This document shows positions 34,797-43,040 of a DNA stretch of 48,262 nucleotides, in pieces. Made by a program: the position numbers and the translations under genes. The notes under the pieces were generated by a model. That model was not told where the DNA came from. It made no database searches and saw only the letters and a list, made by a program, of their open reading frames with translations. The DNA is from a virus: IMG/VR virus record IMGVR_UViG_3300025168_000140, positions 1-48,262 of that record. One strand, 5' to 3'. Position 1 is the stretch's first letter, and each line of letters starts with the position of its first letter.

Positions 34797-35711
34797 TACG
34801 ATTGTTTGATTCAACGCATTAAACTTAAGCCTAGCAACGTAGGTGCCTGTCATGGAACCTAGCGTACCATCCAGCAACTTAGGGTGAGTCTTTAGAGCTT
34901 CAGTGTCAAAGTTAAATATAATCGTATTCTCTGAAGTGGTATCCATTACCCCTGAAGTCGCAGAGTAACCTGAAACTTCTACCCTAGCATCGAGGTTGCG
35001 ATCTTGGTTCTTCTTGTAAATCTCAAGCATTGGCTGAGTAACCAACGACTGCTTGAAAAGGTTTGTAATGCTACTATCGATATTAGCATTCTCAAGGGTG
35101 AACTCGTTTGTAAACTTAAGATCAACCTTAGAGCCTAGAACTAAGAAGTTATTCTCCAGTCTAGTAGCAACCCGGAAAAGTAACGGCTCTGTAACACCAA
35201 AGAACCTGTCTTCCGTTAACGTAAAGTCATTTATGATCGTATCTAGGTCAGATCCTGCAACTCTCTTTACCGTCCAAACGTCAATGTAATCTCCGGTAGA
35301 AGATACTCTGTTTGCGATGTTTGTATCACCGGACAGGTTGAATACTCCAAACGGAACAACGGAGTTTGTATCTAAGACGCAAGCATACTTGCCTGTATCG
35401 AGCTTATAGATTCCAGAGGAGTCAGCATCAGCCCCGTAGTTGGAGGCATCAAATATTCTATCCGAGGTAAGAGACGCGCTATTGGAGAAATTCATCAAAA
35501 CACTTCCTGTGACAGAAGCCTTTATCTCTCCTTGTGGCGTTATTACCGAACTAGGGGATTGATTATCAGAAGCGGCAAATACAGAAACTGCACTAATCGA
35601 ATGAGGGTCAACATACTGCCCATCATTGATAAAATACATTATGAGAGCAGTCGGACCCAGCACTGTAGGTCTTTCATGTCTTGTTGTAACTTCGTTTCCG
35701 TTGATTTTCAT
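34767..35711 (-). CDS. Tail structural protein after the tail chaperone, function unknown
   Basis: The protein has 314 residues. It has alternating Ser/Asn-rich strands such as SPSSVITPQGEIKASVTGSV and YKLDTGKYACVLDTNSVV, consistent with a beta-rich virion protein, and a C-terminal strand pair (TYVARLKFNALNQTIVSND). It starts one base after the end of the -1 frame of the gp26-type gene, so it is part of the same tail transcript. No domain is recognised. The gene ends inside the 3' end of the primase gene, an antisense overlap of 30 bases. Confidence 0.6.
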   Translation of the reverse strand: MKINGNEVTTRHERPTVLGPTALIMYFINDGQYVDPHSISAVSVFAASDNQSPSSVITPQGEIKASVTGSVLMNFSNSASLTSDRIFDASNYGADADSSGIYKLDTGKYACVLDTNSVVPFGVFNLSGDTNIANRVSSTGDYIDVWTVKRVAGSDLDTIINDFTLTEDRFFGVTEPLLFRVATRLENNFLVLGSKVDLKFTNEFTLENANIDSSITNLFKQSLVTQPMLEIYKKNQDRNLDARVEVSGYSATSGVMDTTSENTIIFNFDTEALKTHPKLLDGTLGSMTGTYVARLKFNALNQTIVSNDMAFIIR

Positions 35712-35712
35712 G

Positions 35713-35880
35713 CTAACTCTCCATCTTCTTTACTTCTTCGGTGTAAAAATTAATAAAGGTTAAACGCTCTTTTTGAGTCATACCCTTCACATCCGAATAA
35801 GTTAATCCAACTTTATTTACTAATATATACGCTTGATAAAGAAGATCCTCTGAGGATAAACTGGTAGTTAGCTCACTGAA
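35713..35880 (-). CDS. -1 frame extension of the tail assembly chaperone (frameshift ORF)
   Basis: After TTT at 35882-35880, a -1 shift re-reads base 35880 and continues as FSELTTSLSSEDLLYQAYIL, then 35 further residues, to TAG at 35715-35713. This gives 55 added codons and a 303-residue fusion. The frame has no plausible start codon with a ribosome binding site. It ends one base before the next ATG at 35711. The peptide is helical and charged, with protein-like hydrophobic spacing, and the region would otherwise be a noncoding gap of about 155 bases in a genome with almost none. The organisation copies the GT frameshift product of lambda. Whether the shift happens, and how often, cannot be seen from DNA. 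Confidence 0.72.
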   Translation of the reverse strand, partial: FSELTTSLSSEDLLYQAYILVNKVGLTYSDVKGMTQKERLTFINFYTEEVKKMES

Positions 35881-36623
35881 AAAAAAGACACGTCCATCGG
35901 GACTGACATAGTCTCCGAATGGCTACATTCTGGACACTCGAAGATAAACCTAGGATTAACCCCAAATTCCCCCTTGTTAATCTCAGAAATGAGCTTCTTA
36001 ATGTCTTGAATGTGCATACGCTTTAAAGCCTTTGAAACGAACACTGGGTCAGGATTATCATTAATTGAGACTATAAAACGATACAAGTTCTTGTAAACGT
36101 CTTCAGGAGTCGAAAGGAATACCTCCTCCTTACTACGGGGAAACCTGACCTGGGCCTTCACCTTAAGCTTGGGAAGATTAATTTCTCTGGGATCTTCTAA
36201 CTCATCAGGAACCTGAGTCATATTCAGGTGCTCAGATAAAACTAAGGAAGTTTTAATCTCAGAAGCGCAAGCGGGGCAAGTAATATTAAAGTCATAGCTC
36301 TCTCCATAGGATACCTCTCTAACCTTCATTAAAAGATACATCTTATCCATAGATAAGAGATCATCAACGTTAACCCCTATCACTGACTTCTCAAGAAGCT
36401 TAGATACAATATCCGTGTTTCCATCTTTAACACCGAGTATCTTCTGTTCATCCAGGAAAGTTAAAGGAGAAATCTCAACTCCTTGGAACCCAGGATAAAA
36501 TTTACCTTTTGATGGTAATTCAGTTATCGCCATCGCTTCGTCGCTACAATCTACAAATAGCGCATTTAAGGCATCTTCCCGAGGGTCTCCCGAGTTTCCT
36601 ACAATTTGTTTGTTTTTACTCAT
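35868..36623 (-). CDS. 26: Tail assembly chaperone / baseplate protein, T4 gp26 family
   Basis: The protein has 251 residues. Residues 35-110 carry the gp26-type core: ELPSKGKFYPGFQGVEISPL, DEQKILGVKDGN, DIVSKLLEKSVIGV and SMDKMYLLMKVR. It also has two CxxC pairs, CPAC at 116-119 and CPEC at 230-233, which probably bind zinc together. T4 gp26 is 208 residues and is needed for baseplate hub assembly. In this window the gene lies upstream of the tape measure in the same direction, as tail chaperones do, and ends at a slippery T-run. This supports a chaperone that binds the tape measure. It is divergent from uvsW with a 36-base gap. Confidence 0.7.
   Translation of the reverse strand: MSKNKQIVGNSGDPREDALNALFVDCSDEAMAITELPSKGKFYPGFQGVEISPLTFLDEQKILGVKDGNTDIVSKLLEKSVIGVNVDDLLSMDKMYLLMKVREVSYGESYDFNITCPACASEIKTSLVLSEHLNMTQVPDELEDPREINLPKLKVKAQVRFPRSKEEVFLSTPEDVYKNLYRFIVSINDNPDPVFVSKALKRMHIQDIKKLISEINKGEFGVNPRFIFECPECSHSETMSVPMDVSFFSVS
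35880..35886 (-). promoter_or_regulatory. Slippery heptamer T TTT TTT for -1 frameshifting
   Basis: On the minus strand the gene reads GTG TCT TTT TTT TCA in the zero frame, so the heptamer X XXY YYZ is T TTT TTT in the correct phase. The full run is eight T residues (35879-35886). It lies three codons before the zero-frame stop at 35870-35868. A downstream stem-loop stimulator was not identified by eye. Confidence 0.7.
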
Positions 36624-36659
36624 AAACTACCTTTATATTGACACTTACTATTATAGTGT

Positions 36660-38048
36660 ATGAGGATTACGGTAGGTAATTTAATGTCCACCCTGGAAAC
36701 AGATAACCCAAAGATTATATCTGCTTTAAGGGATAAGTATGCATTCAATGTTCCAGGTCACGAGTATTCTCAAGCATATCGAAATAGACGCTGGGATGGC
36801 AAGAAGAGATACTTTGGAGCTAACGGTAAGTTTAGGACTGGGCTTTTATCTCGTATATTAAAAGACTTAGAAGCAATTGGAGTAGAAGATATAGATTGGA
36901 ACAATAAGCCTGAAGAGGTTGAACCCTTTATCCCGAGGGTTGAAAACTTTGAGTATCGTGAATACCAAGAGAAGGCAATATATGAATGCCTTAAAAAGAA
37001 GAGGGCAATCATTGATAGTCCTACTGGGTCAGGTAAGACCCTAATTATGGCAGGGTGTGTTGCTGCGCTCCAACACGGAAATGATGATCTTCACGCTATC
37101 GTATTGTTTAGGGAGAAGGGTATCTTAAAACAAACTTACGAGTTTTTCAAGAAGTGTGGAATTAAGAATCTAGGATTCAACTCAGGAGAGGGATTCGTAG
37201 AGGGTAAGATTATGCTTTCCACAGTTCAGAGTATTGAGAAGGTAGTAGATTCCCATCTTAAAACATCTGAACTTCTCATGGTTGACGAAGCGCATCAATT
37301 CTGCAACGGGGAAACAACCATAGCAGCCGTTGAGAGCTTCCCTAATGCCCTCTACAGGCTCGCATTCACTGCTACGCCACCCAGAGAGGTATCTAAGACT
37401 GTGAACGCTAGGATGGTCTTAGAGGGCGCATTTGGTTCTGTGTATACGACTAGAACGGCGGAGGAATTAATCAAGGATGGAAGTCTAGCTAAACCAATTA
37501 TTCAAGTTATTGATAATGCCCCTGTGTCATCTGTAGATTCTAAGCTTACCTATCTGGAAGTGTATGATCAGTATATCGTTAACTGTGACACGCGAAATGA
37601 TAAGATCAAAACTGTTGTATCTAAAGTGTATCGTTCCAATCCAAACGCTAAGATTTTAATTTTAGTAAAGAATCTCAAACATGTTGAGAACCTACAATCC
37701 AGGATAAAGAATTGTTACACTATCGAAGGTAAGGATGATATTGGCAGCAGATACGATATCATTAAACAATTCGTAGACGATAAGAAGCCTGCTACGATTG
37801 TAGGAACCAATGTCATGCAGACAGGTATCAGTATTGATGAGATTACCCACATGATTAACGCTAGAGGGCTAACAGGTGAAGTTCCAACACTACAAGGCTT
37901 AGGACGTGGTATAAGAAAAGCCGAGGGTAAGGATACTATGTATTTCTACGACTTCTATGATCGGATGCCCTACTTAGAGCAGCATTCTAAAAATAGAATA
38001 AACCATTACAAGAGATTAAAGTTTGAGGTAAACAATGTCCGATTCTAA
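36660..38048 (+). CDS. uvsW: ATP-dependent helicase UvsW-like (SF2)
   Basis: The protein has 462 residues; T4 UvsW has about 500. Visible SF2 motifs are SPTGSGKT (Walker A, 120-127), VDEAHQ (DEAH, 209-212), LAFTATPP (motif III, about 234-241), and a C-terminal helicase domain ending with a Q-x-x-G-R-x-x-R type motif (TLQGLGRGIRK, about 417-427). The N-terminal 100 residues include WDGKKRYF, as in UvsW. UvsW remodels branched DNA and R-loops during phage replication and recombination. The gene is alone on the plus strand with a small partner, between the head and tail blocks of the other strand. No Shine-Dalgarno sequence is visible. Confidence 0.88.
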   Translation: MRITVGNLMSTLETDNPKIISALRDKYAFNVPGHEYSQAYRNRRWDGKKRYFGANGKFRTGLLSRILKDLEAIGVEDIDWNNKPEEVEPFIPRVENFEYREYQEKAIYECLKKKRAIIDSPTGSGKTLIMAGCVAALQHGNDDLHAIVLFREKGILKQTYEFFKKCGIKNLGFNSGEGFVEGKIMLSTVQSIEKVVDSHLKTSELLMVDEAHQFCNGETTIAAVESFPNALYRLAFTATPPREVSKTVNARMVLEGAFGSVYTTRTAEELIKDGSLAKPIIQVIDNAPVSSVDSKLTYLEVYDQYIVNCDTRNDKIKTVVSKVYRSNPNAKILILVKNLKHVENLQSRIKNCYTIEGKDDIGSRYDIIKQFVDDKKPATIVGTNVMQTGISIDEITHMINARGLTGEVPTLQGLGRGIRKAEGKDTMYFYDFYDRMPYLEQHSKNRINHYKRLKFEVNNVRF

Positions 38049-38280
38049 TATTATAACTAGACAAGCTCAGGTTGACACGATCAACAACATCACAAAAGAT
38101 CAATCCAATATGATTGATGTTTGCATAGATACTTTGAAAGATATCAAAGATCAGAAGAATATCGATGAGGCTACCTTGAGGAACCTTACAAGTGTCATGA
38201 GAGAAATGGACTCCCTTCGAGAACTTTTCTATATCCGACTATTCAACTCACTTAAACGTGGTGATATACTTTTAGGTTAG
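38035..38280 (+). CDS. Small helical protein coupled to uvsW
   Basis: The protein has 81 residues and appears fully helical and charged (DTINNITKDQSNMIDVCIDTLKDIKDQK, MREMDSLRELFYIRLFNSL). It overlaps the last 14 bases of uvsW in another frame and is preceded by a GAGG ribosome binding site inside uvsW. Its small size and position directly after uvsW recall T4 uvsW.1, but I cannot confirm similarity. Its stop is one base from the end of the convergent fibre-like gene, so there is no room for a terminator. Confidence 0.6.
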   Translation: MSDSNIITRQAQVDTINNITKDQSNMIDVCIDTLKDIKDQKNIDEATLRNLTSVMREMDSLRELFYIRLFNSLKRGDILLG

Positions 38281-38281
38281 A

Positions 38282-39415
38282 CTAGCTGCCTGCTCGCCAT
38301 GCGGGTACTAAAGTCCCCCCATCGCCTACTGCGACAAGTTTTAATATAAAACCTGCGCTGGCTCCTGCCGTTGTCACCCTATCAAGATCCCCATTACCGT
38401 CAACATAAATCATATCTCCCGCTCCCAGTGTTCCTACCACGTCTTCCAAAAGCTCTACGAGAGTCTTTAATCCTGGTGCAGGAGTTGTGCCCTCAAAACA
38501 AACTATAGACCCTGAAACACCTGAAGTACTCGATACCGATGACGCACTGTTTGTAAATAACACAGAGTTCGCGGGTGTACCCTGTAATATTGGATTACTA
38601 GTAAACGTCTTGACACCCGCAACAGTCTGACCCCCTGTTGTCTTTACTACAGTTGAGTCATCAGCATAAGTAGTCCCAGCAGCTATATTATAATTCTCAT
38701 TAGATAGAATCTGTGCAAAAGTCTTGAATGCTGGTGCAGGGGTTGTACCTTCAAAATAAACTATAGATCCTGAAGCACCTGAAAGGCTTGAAACCGATGA
38801 AGCACTATTAGTAATTACAAGGGAGTTTTTATCCACATTTGATAGGGTTGCATCTCCATCAGTTGTAAATACAGTATCCCCAACAGTTAGAGTGCCTCCG
38901 ACAACTACGTTACCATTAGAGTTAGTGATAGTAGTATTCCCTACAGACAAATCACCAGTAGAGCCGTTAATAGTGGTGTCACTAGCTATCGCTAAGTTAC
39001 CATTAGTATCGATATTAGTGCTTGTTATTCCGAAGCTATTCGCTCCTTGAAAAGTATTATTACCAGCTAAAGTATTATTACCAGCTAAAGTAGGATAAGC
39101 AGTTAAATCAGAATCAACAACAATGTTGCTATTAGTTATAAAGGTGGCACTGCCTATATGACTCCAAGTACTACCGTTGGTAGATTGAACTAAATCACCA
39201 GTCGCATTAGGGGCAGGAACAGACGCACCACCTCCCGTGCCTGGAGTCGTAGGACCCCAGGAGGTACCATTCCAAGATAATACTTGGCTGTCACCTGGAG
39301 CAACACTACGAACATCTCCCGAATCGCTTAAATTAAAAGTAAACTCAACTAAACCCGACGCATTGCCCGTTGAACTATTAAATCCAAGGGCAAGCGGTAT
39401 CTTATTAAAGGTCAT
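38282..39415 (-). CDS. Fibre-like virion protein with internal repeats
   Basis: The protein has 377 residues. It starts at an ATG with a clear AAGGAGA ribosome binding site. It is low in charge and rich in Ser, Thr, Gly, Asn and Val. Two copies of a 40-residue block are visible: TNSASSVSSLSGASGSIVYF and TNSASSVSSTSGVSGSIVCF, each continuing EGTTPAP and a short helix. The middle has NNTLAGNNTFQG and several TTI/NSNGNVVVG-type strands, giving a repetitive beta structure as in fibres or head decorations. The Trp-containing SWNGTSWGPTTPG motif near residue 48 is also typical of phage fibres. It lies after the acidic 601-residue gene, away from the other fibre genes. Confidence 0.65.
   Translation of the reverse strand: MTFNKIPLALGFNSSTGNASGLVEFTFNLSDSGDVRSVAPGDSQVLSWNGTSWGPTTPGTGGGASVPAPNATGDLVQSTNGSTWSHIGSATFITNSNIVVDSDLTAYPTLAGNNTLAGNNTFQGANSFGITSTNIDTNGNLAIASDTTINGSTGDLSVGNTTITNSNGNVVVGGTLTVGDTVFTTDGDATLSNVDKNSLVITNSASSVSSLSGASGSIVYFEGTTPAPAFKTFAQILSNENYNIAAGTTYADDSTVVKTTGGQTVAGVKTFTSNPILQGTPANSVLFTNSASSVSSTSGVSGSIVCFEGTTPAPGLKTLVELLEDVVGTLGAGDMIYVDGNGDLDRVTTAGASAGFILKLVAVGDGGTLVPAWRAGS
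38459..38820 (-). repeat. Pair of about 100-base direct repeats in the fibre-like gene
   Basis: The segments at about 38459-38565 and 38718-38820 encode the two copies of the TNSASSVSS / SGSIV / EGTTPAP block. They are similar at both DNA and protein level, so the block was duplicated within the gene. Edges are approximate. Confidence 0.65.
39051..39086 (-). repeat. Perfect 18-base tandem duplication
   Basis: The 18-base unit aaagtattattaccagct occurs twice in succession at 39051-39068 and 39069-39086 (plus-strand reading). It encodes the repeated NNTLAG of the fibre-like protein and keeps the frame. Perfect identity suggests a recent event. Confidence 0.85.
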
Positions 39416-39425
39416 CTATTTCTCC

Positions 39426-41231
39426 TTAGGTCTTATACTGTTCGGGATCCGGCTTCTTCTTTTTCTTATCCTCTTCCTCTTCTTCCTCAAAGCCCTCTTC
39501 CTCGTCTTCTAAGTCTTCCTCTTCAACCTCTTCTTCATCTTCCTCATCATCACCATCAGACTTAATGTCGGACAGGAGATCTTCAAGCTTGGACAGTAGG
39601 CCAGTTAGATCGTCTTGAGGCATCTCTTCTGCGTCTTCTTCTTCGTCCTCCATAGGGACTTCATCGCCCTCTTCCTCGTCTTCCATCGGGTCTTCTGCCT
39701 GGGGCATTGAATCTTCGACTTCTTCCTCTTCAGCAGCTACCTCATCATTTACTTCTTCTGCTGCGGCTTCTGCATCCATATTATCATCGGGCATTGGAAC
39801 TTCCGCGCCACTGTCTAATTCATCCGGTGTACCTAGTGGATCTTCAGGAGCTTCGGCACCCATTTCAGGACCGGCATCCATACCTTCCATATCTCCACCC
39901 TGATCTTCAACTTGATCAGCAGCCTTCTCTACAGCCGGAACAAGCATCTTAAGTACTTGACCAATCTTACCAAGATCACCAGCGACCTTCGTAAAGTCCA
40001 TGTAATCCATCAAACTGGCTTCGTTAAGTGAGTCTCCATGGCCTGCTTCGATGAACAGACCCTCAAGGAACACAGCAAGGTCAATAGCCTCTGCCCCATT
40101 CTTAGTTCTTAAAGAATTGACAAACTCAACAAGAGTCTTCTTAACAATTGAACCCTTTGGAGCGTGCTTGGCAATTTGAGCAATTATCTCAGCTTCAGTT
40201 ATGGCTAATGTCTTGAACGTAGGAACTTCATCAAGCTTACGAACATCAATGCCATACTTCTCATTCAGGACATCAAGCACGTATTGCTTAATAGGCTTCT
40301 TCATCTCGTAGATCTTTCCTGAGAACTTGTTGAGATCCTTTTGAGTCACGCTGATCTCATTTAAAGATAGCGAGTTATGAACAAGACCAGTAATTTGCTT
40401 CTTAGTTGCTAATGCAAGGTAAGGAGCGTCAGAAATGGTTTGAGCCACTTGATGTCTTATTGTCTCCGAGTCGCCCTCAAAGATCATGGAAGCTAGGTCT
40501 TGAACACAAACGTTATCTACCCATAGGTTATCGAAGTTCTGCTTCGCCTCCAATAGCTCCTTCTGGATAAGCTCCTTTCTGCAAAGATGCTCGTAGATGT
40601 TGGACTTACCAACAAACCTCACCTCAATTTCCTTAGCCTCTTGAATCTGATCAACAGTGCGCTTAGGGAGGTCGAAGCTGGTGGATACTAGATTTACTAG
40701 CTTCATACCCGTCTTCATGCCAGTAGATTCAAGCAAGCTGCTGTTATCCTTTAAGAAGGCTACTAATTGACTTCTGATCTCATTGACACGTTGGAACTCA
40801 TCGGATGAGGTGATCTTAGTAGTATCTCCAAATCTTTCAGTCTTCTCTTGTAGTCTAGTCTTGATCCTATCGTAAGTAAGCTTAGTCTCATACAAAGAAA
40901 GAATCTTATCAAAGGAACCTTCAGCCCCCTGGTAGTCATCTTCAAGTAAGTTTGAAAGTATGTCAGTTACCTTATTGTTGGTAGCCTCTTCAAAAGTCTT
41001 AATGTTCTCAAGGACTTCTGCATCCTCAACAATAATCTTGCTTAACTTTAAAGTTGGCTTGAAAGTGTACTTACCACTAATCACCGAACCATTCTCAGTT
41101 AAGTAGGTAGCTACACCCTCCTCAGCAGAAAACAGTTCAACGTTCTCTCTTAGAGTACGAGCCAAGTAATCCCCAATTTTAATTAGGTTGCTAAACTCTT
41201 TTCCACGATTTTCAATCAGATTCGTTAACAT
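39426..41231 (-). CDS. Head-block protein with acidic C-terminal tail, function unknown
   Basis: The protein has 601 residues. Residues 1-440 are mostly helical, with charged segments such as LSLYETKLTYDRIKTRLQEK and KQITGLVHNSLSLNEISVTQ. Residues about 455-601 are extremely acidic and low in complexity (EDEEEGDEVPMEDEEEDAEE and similar), ending in a short basic tail DKKKKKPDPEQYKT. It is the first gene after the portal, where T4 has its core proteins gp67, gp68 and the protease. An internal core or scaffold role is a reasonable guess, although it is much larger. A CTAAATA element lies 23 bases before its ATG; there is no Shine-Dalgarno sequence. Confidence 0.55.
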   Translation of the reverse strand: MLTNLIENRGKEFSNLIKIGDYLARTLRENVELFSAEEGVATYLTENGSVISGKYTFKPTLKLSKIIVEDAEVLENIKTFEEATNNKVTDILSNLLEDDYQGAEGSFDKILSLYETKLTYDRIKTRLQEKTERFGDTTKITSSDEFQRVNEIRSQLVAFLKDNSSLLESTGMKTGMKLVNLVSTSFDLPKRTVDQIQEAKEIEVRFVGKSNIYEHLCRKELIQKELLEAKQNFDNLWVDNVCVQDLASMIFEGDSETIRHQVAQTISDAPYLALATKKQITGLVHNSLSLNEISVTQKDLNKFSGKIYEMKKPIKQYVLDVLNEKYGIDVRKLDEVPTFKTLAITEAEIIAQIAKHAPKGSIVKKTLVEFVNSLRTKNGAEAIDLAVFLEGLFIEAGHGDSLNEASLMDYMDFTKVAGDLGKIGQVLKMLVPAVEKAADQVEDQGGDMEGMDAGPEMGAEAPEDPLGTPDELDSGAEVPMPDDNMDAEAAAEEVNDEVAAEEEEVEDSMPQAEDPMEDEEEGDEVPMEDEEEDAEEMPQDDLTGLLSKLEDLLSDIKSDGDDEEDEEEVEEEDLEDEEEGFEEEEEEDKKKKKPDPEQYKT

Positions 41232-41252
41232 GATAAATATATTTATTCAGAA

Positions 41253-43040
41253 TTATTTAGCCCTTTCTTTAGGGGATCTTTTGTTAAAATGTTCTTTCTC
41301 TCCCATATCCTCAAGTAATTTGATCAATTCATGATCACAACCTGATTCAATTGCTAAGGACTTCATAGCATCATAGTCCAGAGATTCTGCGGCTGGTGCA
41401 GGAGGAATCCCCTCTTCACCCGGCATTGGAGGCTCGCCCATTGGGGGTGCGCCACCCATCATAGGATCAGCAGGAGCCATCATTGCTGCGAACACAGGAT
41501 CCTTCTGATTTTCCTCAAGACCCTTCTTGGCATCTTCAATCTCAGCATCCGACATCTGGTAGTAATCTTTATAGATTTTTTCGATTGGGAAGATACCAAG
41601 ACCCTTTACGGCTTGAACCACTCTAGCTTTCTGCTCGTCAGTGTCCAACATTCTCTTAAGAGCCATGTCAGATGGGGCGGGTAGCTTAATCTTTAACTTA
41701 TCAATGAGCGTAGTTGGGAAGCCCTTAAGCATTAAGTGCCTCTTAGCCAATGTCTCTAAGCCAAGCTCAATGGACTTTTGAATCCTAGTAATAACTCTAG
41801 AAAACTTTACATCTAATTGAGATAGGTTAGCTTTGCGCTCAGGGGCTTGATCCTTCTCAACAATGTAATCCTTTGGAATCTTAAGAGCAGCTAAAAGCTT
41901 ATCCCTGAAGTATTTAACATCATCAACTTCACCAAGGTTCTCTGCCCCTGGAAGAGTTTCAATCTTAGTCCCGGTTCCCTTTCCGTTGACCGCAATGTAG
42001 AAGTCCTCATCAGCAGCTAAAGCATTAAAGTTTTCTTCAATATTGCCTGTTTGGGAGTTGTAGCTCTTACGCTTCTTAAACTTATCCATCTGCTTCTTAA
42101 TATGCATTTCAGCCTTAGAAGCAGGCAGTGATCCGGTATCAATATAGAAGATACGACGCTCAGGAGCACGAACCAGACGATAGATAAGCATTGCATCTTC
42201 CATCATCTTAAGGCTCTTGTATGTTACTCTAGCAGCCGCTGCCACCGACTTACCGTAGGGATAGTGAGTAGGGTCTGAGGTATGCAACCTTAAATGAATG
42301 ATCTGCCCAGGATCTAAAGGAATCATCTGAGCGTCATCAAGTGCTGGGCCGATAGTGCCATAGGTTGTCCAATCGTTCTTCTTAGGAATCTCCTGCAAGT
42401 ATTGCTTTAGATAACCAAACTCGTCTTCAACCCTAAAAATATAACTTGGGTTAAGAATCTTAATCCGTTGGATACCACGCTTAACATTGTTGAGATCAAT
42501 AATGGTTTCAACGAAGATATCCCCATACTTAACAACATTTCTTGAAATGTCCCAAAGGTATCGATTCATGTTTGTTTGTTCAAACATGTTCTGAACCTCT
42601 TGCTTACTCATCTCATCGTCAGTTACAATATCCCAAGCTGTGCCATCAAGGTTCTCTTGAGTACACTCATCACTATAAATATCAAAGGCAGATGAGATCT
42701 CAGGATATCCATCCATATCCTCATACTCCTTATATCTCTTCTTCCTATCATACTCTACTGCGGGTAGGATCGGATAGAACGTCCTTTTATGGCCCATCTC
42801 AGATGGGATTTTAATAACATCTTGAGCTTGGACAGTATCGCCAGCGAGATTCTTAGGCTTATCAACCAACCGTCTGGTGATTGGATCCTGGTATTGATCG
42901 TCGGTGTGATCCTCGACCTCACGAGCAAAGAATTTCTTAAAGAACCGACCAATCAGACCGAAAGGTTGATTATAAGGTTGTTGAGGGCTTCCAAATTGGG
43001 TGTAGCCTTCAGCCCCTTCGTTTAGTTTCTTAGCAGCCAT
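41253..43040 (-). CDS. 20: Portal protein, T4 gp20 type
   Basis: The protein has 595 residues; T4 gp20 has 524. The segment KEYEDMDGYPEISSAFDIYSDECTQEN (about residues 103-130) matches the start of the gp20 core, where a YP-E-(I/V)-x-x-A-x-(D/E)-I-x-(D/N)-E motif is typical. RFFKKFF, KYGDIFVE and LKMMEDAMLIYRLVRAPERR further support it. The C-terminus has a Met/Pro/Gly-rich loop (APADPMMGGAPPMGEPPMPG) and an amphipathic helix. The dodecameric portal is the head vertex through which DNA is packaged. The gene start overlaps the terminase end by 19 bases, so the two are co-transcribed. Confidence 0.88.
   Translation of the reverse strand: MAAKKLNEGAEGYTQFGSPQQPYNQPFGLIGRFFKKFFAREVEDHTDDQYQDPITRRLVDKPKNLAGDTVQAQDVIKIPSEMGHKRTFYPILPAVEYDRKKRYKEYEDMDGYPEISSAFDIYSDECTQENLDGTAWDIVTDDEMSKQEVQNMFEQTNMNRYLWDISRNVVKYGDIFVETIIDLNNVKRGIQRIKILNPSYIFRVEDEFGYLKQYLQEIPKKNDWTTYGTIGPALDDAQMIPLDPGQIIHLRLHTSDPTHYPYGKSVAAAARVTYKSLKMMEDAMLIYRLVRAPERRIFYIDTGSLPASKAEMHIKKQMDKFKKRKSYNSQTGNIEENFNALAADEDFYIAVNGKGTGTKIETLPGAENLGEVDDVKYFRDKLLAALKIPKDYIVEKDQAPERKANLSQLDVKFSRVITRIQKSIELGLETLAKRHLMLKGFPTTLIDKLKIKLPAPSDMALKRMLDTDEQKARVVQAVKGLGIFPIEKIYKDYYQMSDAEIEDAKKGLEENQKDPVFAAMMAPADPMMGGAPPMGEPPMPGEEGIPPAPAAESLDYDAMKSLAIESGCDHELIKLLEDMGEKEHFNKRSPKERAK
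41254..41260 (-). promoter_or_regulatory. Putative late promoter element CTAAATA after the portal gene
   Basis: On the minus strand CTAAATA ends 23 bases before the ATG at 41231 and overlaps the portal stop codon (41253-41255). It shares core and spacing with the elements at 2395-2402 and 32562-32569. An adjacent AATAAATA at 41240-41247 is closer to the start and is probably unrelated. Confidence 0.42.

Noticed and set aside
36624-36659. TTGACA and TATAGT as a sigma-70 promoter for uvsW
   Set aside because: The two boxes are only 8 bases apart, far from the usual 16-18.
38459-38820. CRISPR-like repeats
   Set aside because: The repeats are long, only two, and coding; no spacer array structure occurs anywhere in the window.
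39707-39952. Plus-strand Leu/Pro/His-rich frame
   Set aside because: It is the antisense of the Asp/Glu-rich tail of the 601-residue protein.
41240-41247. AATAAATA as the late promoter of the 601-residue gene
   Set aside because: It ends only 9 bases from the ATG, leaving no leader; the CTAAATA at 41254-41260 has the spacing seen elsewhere.
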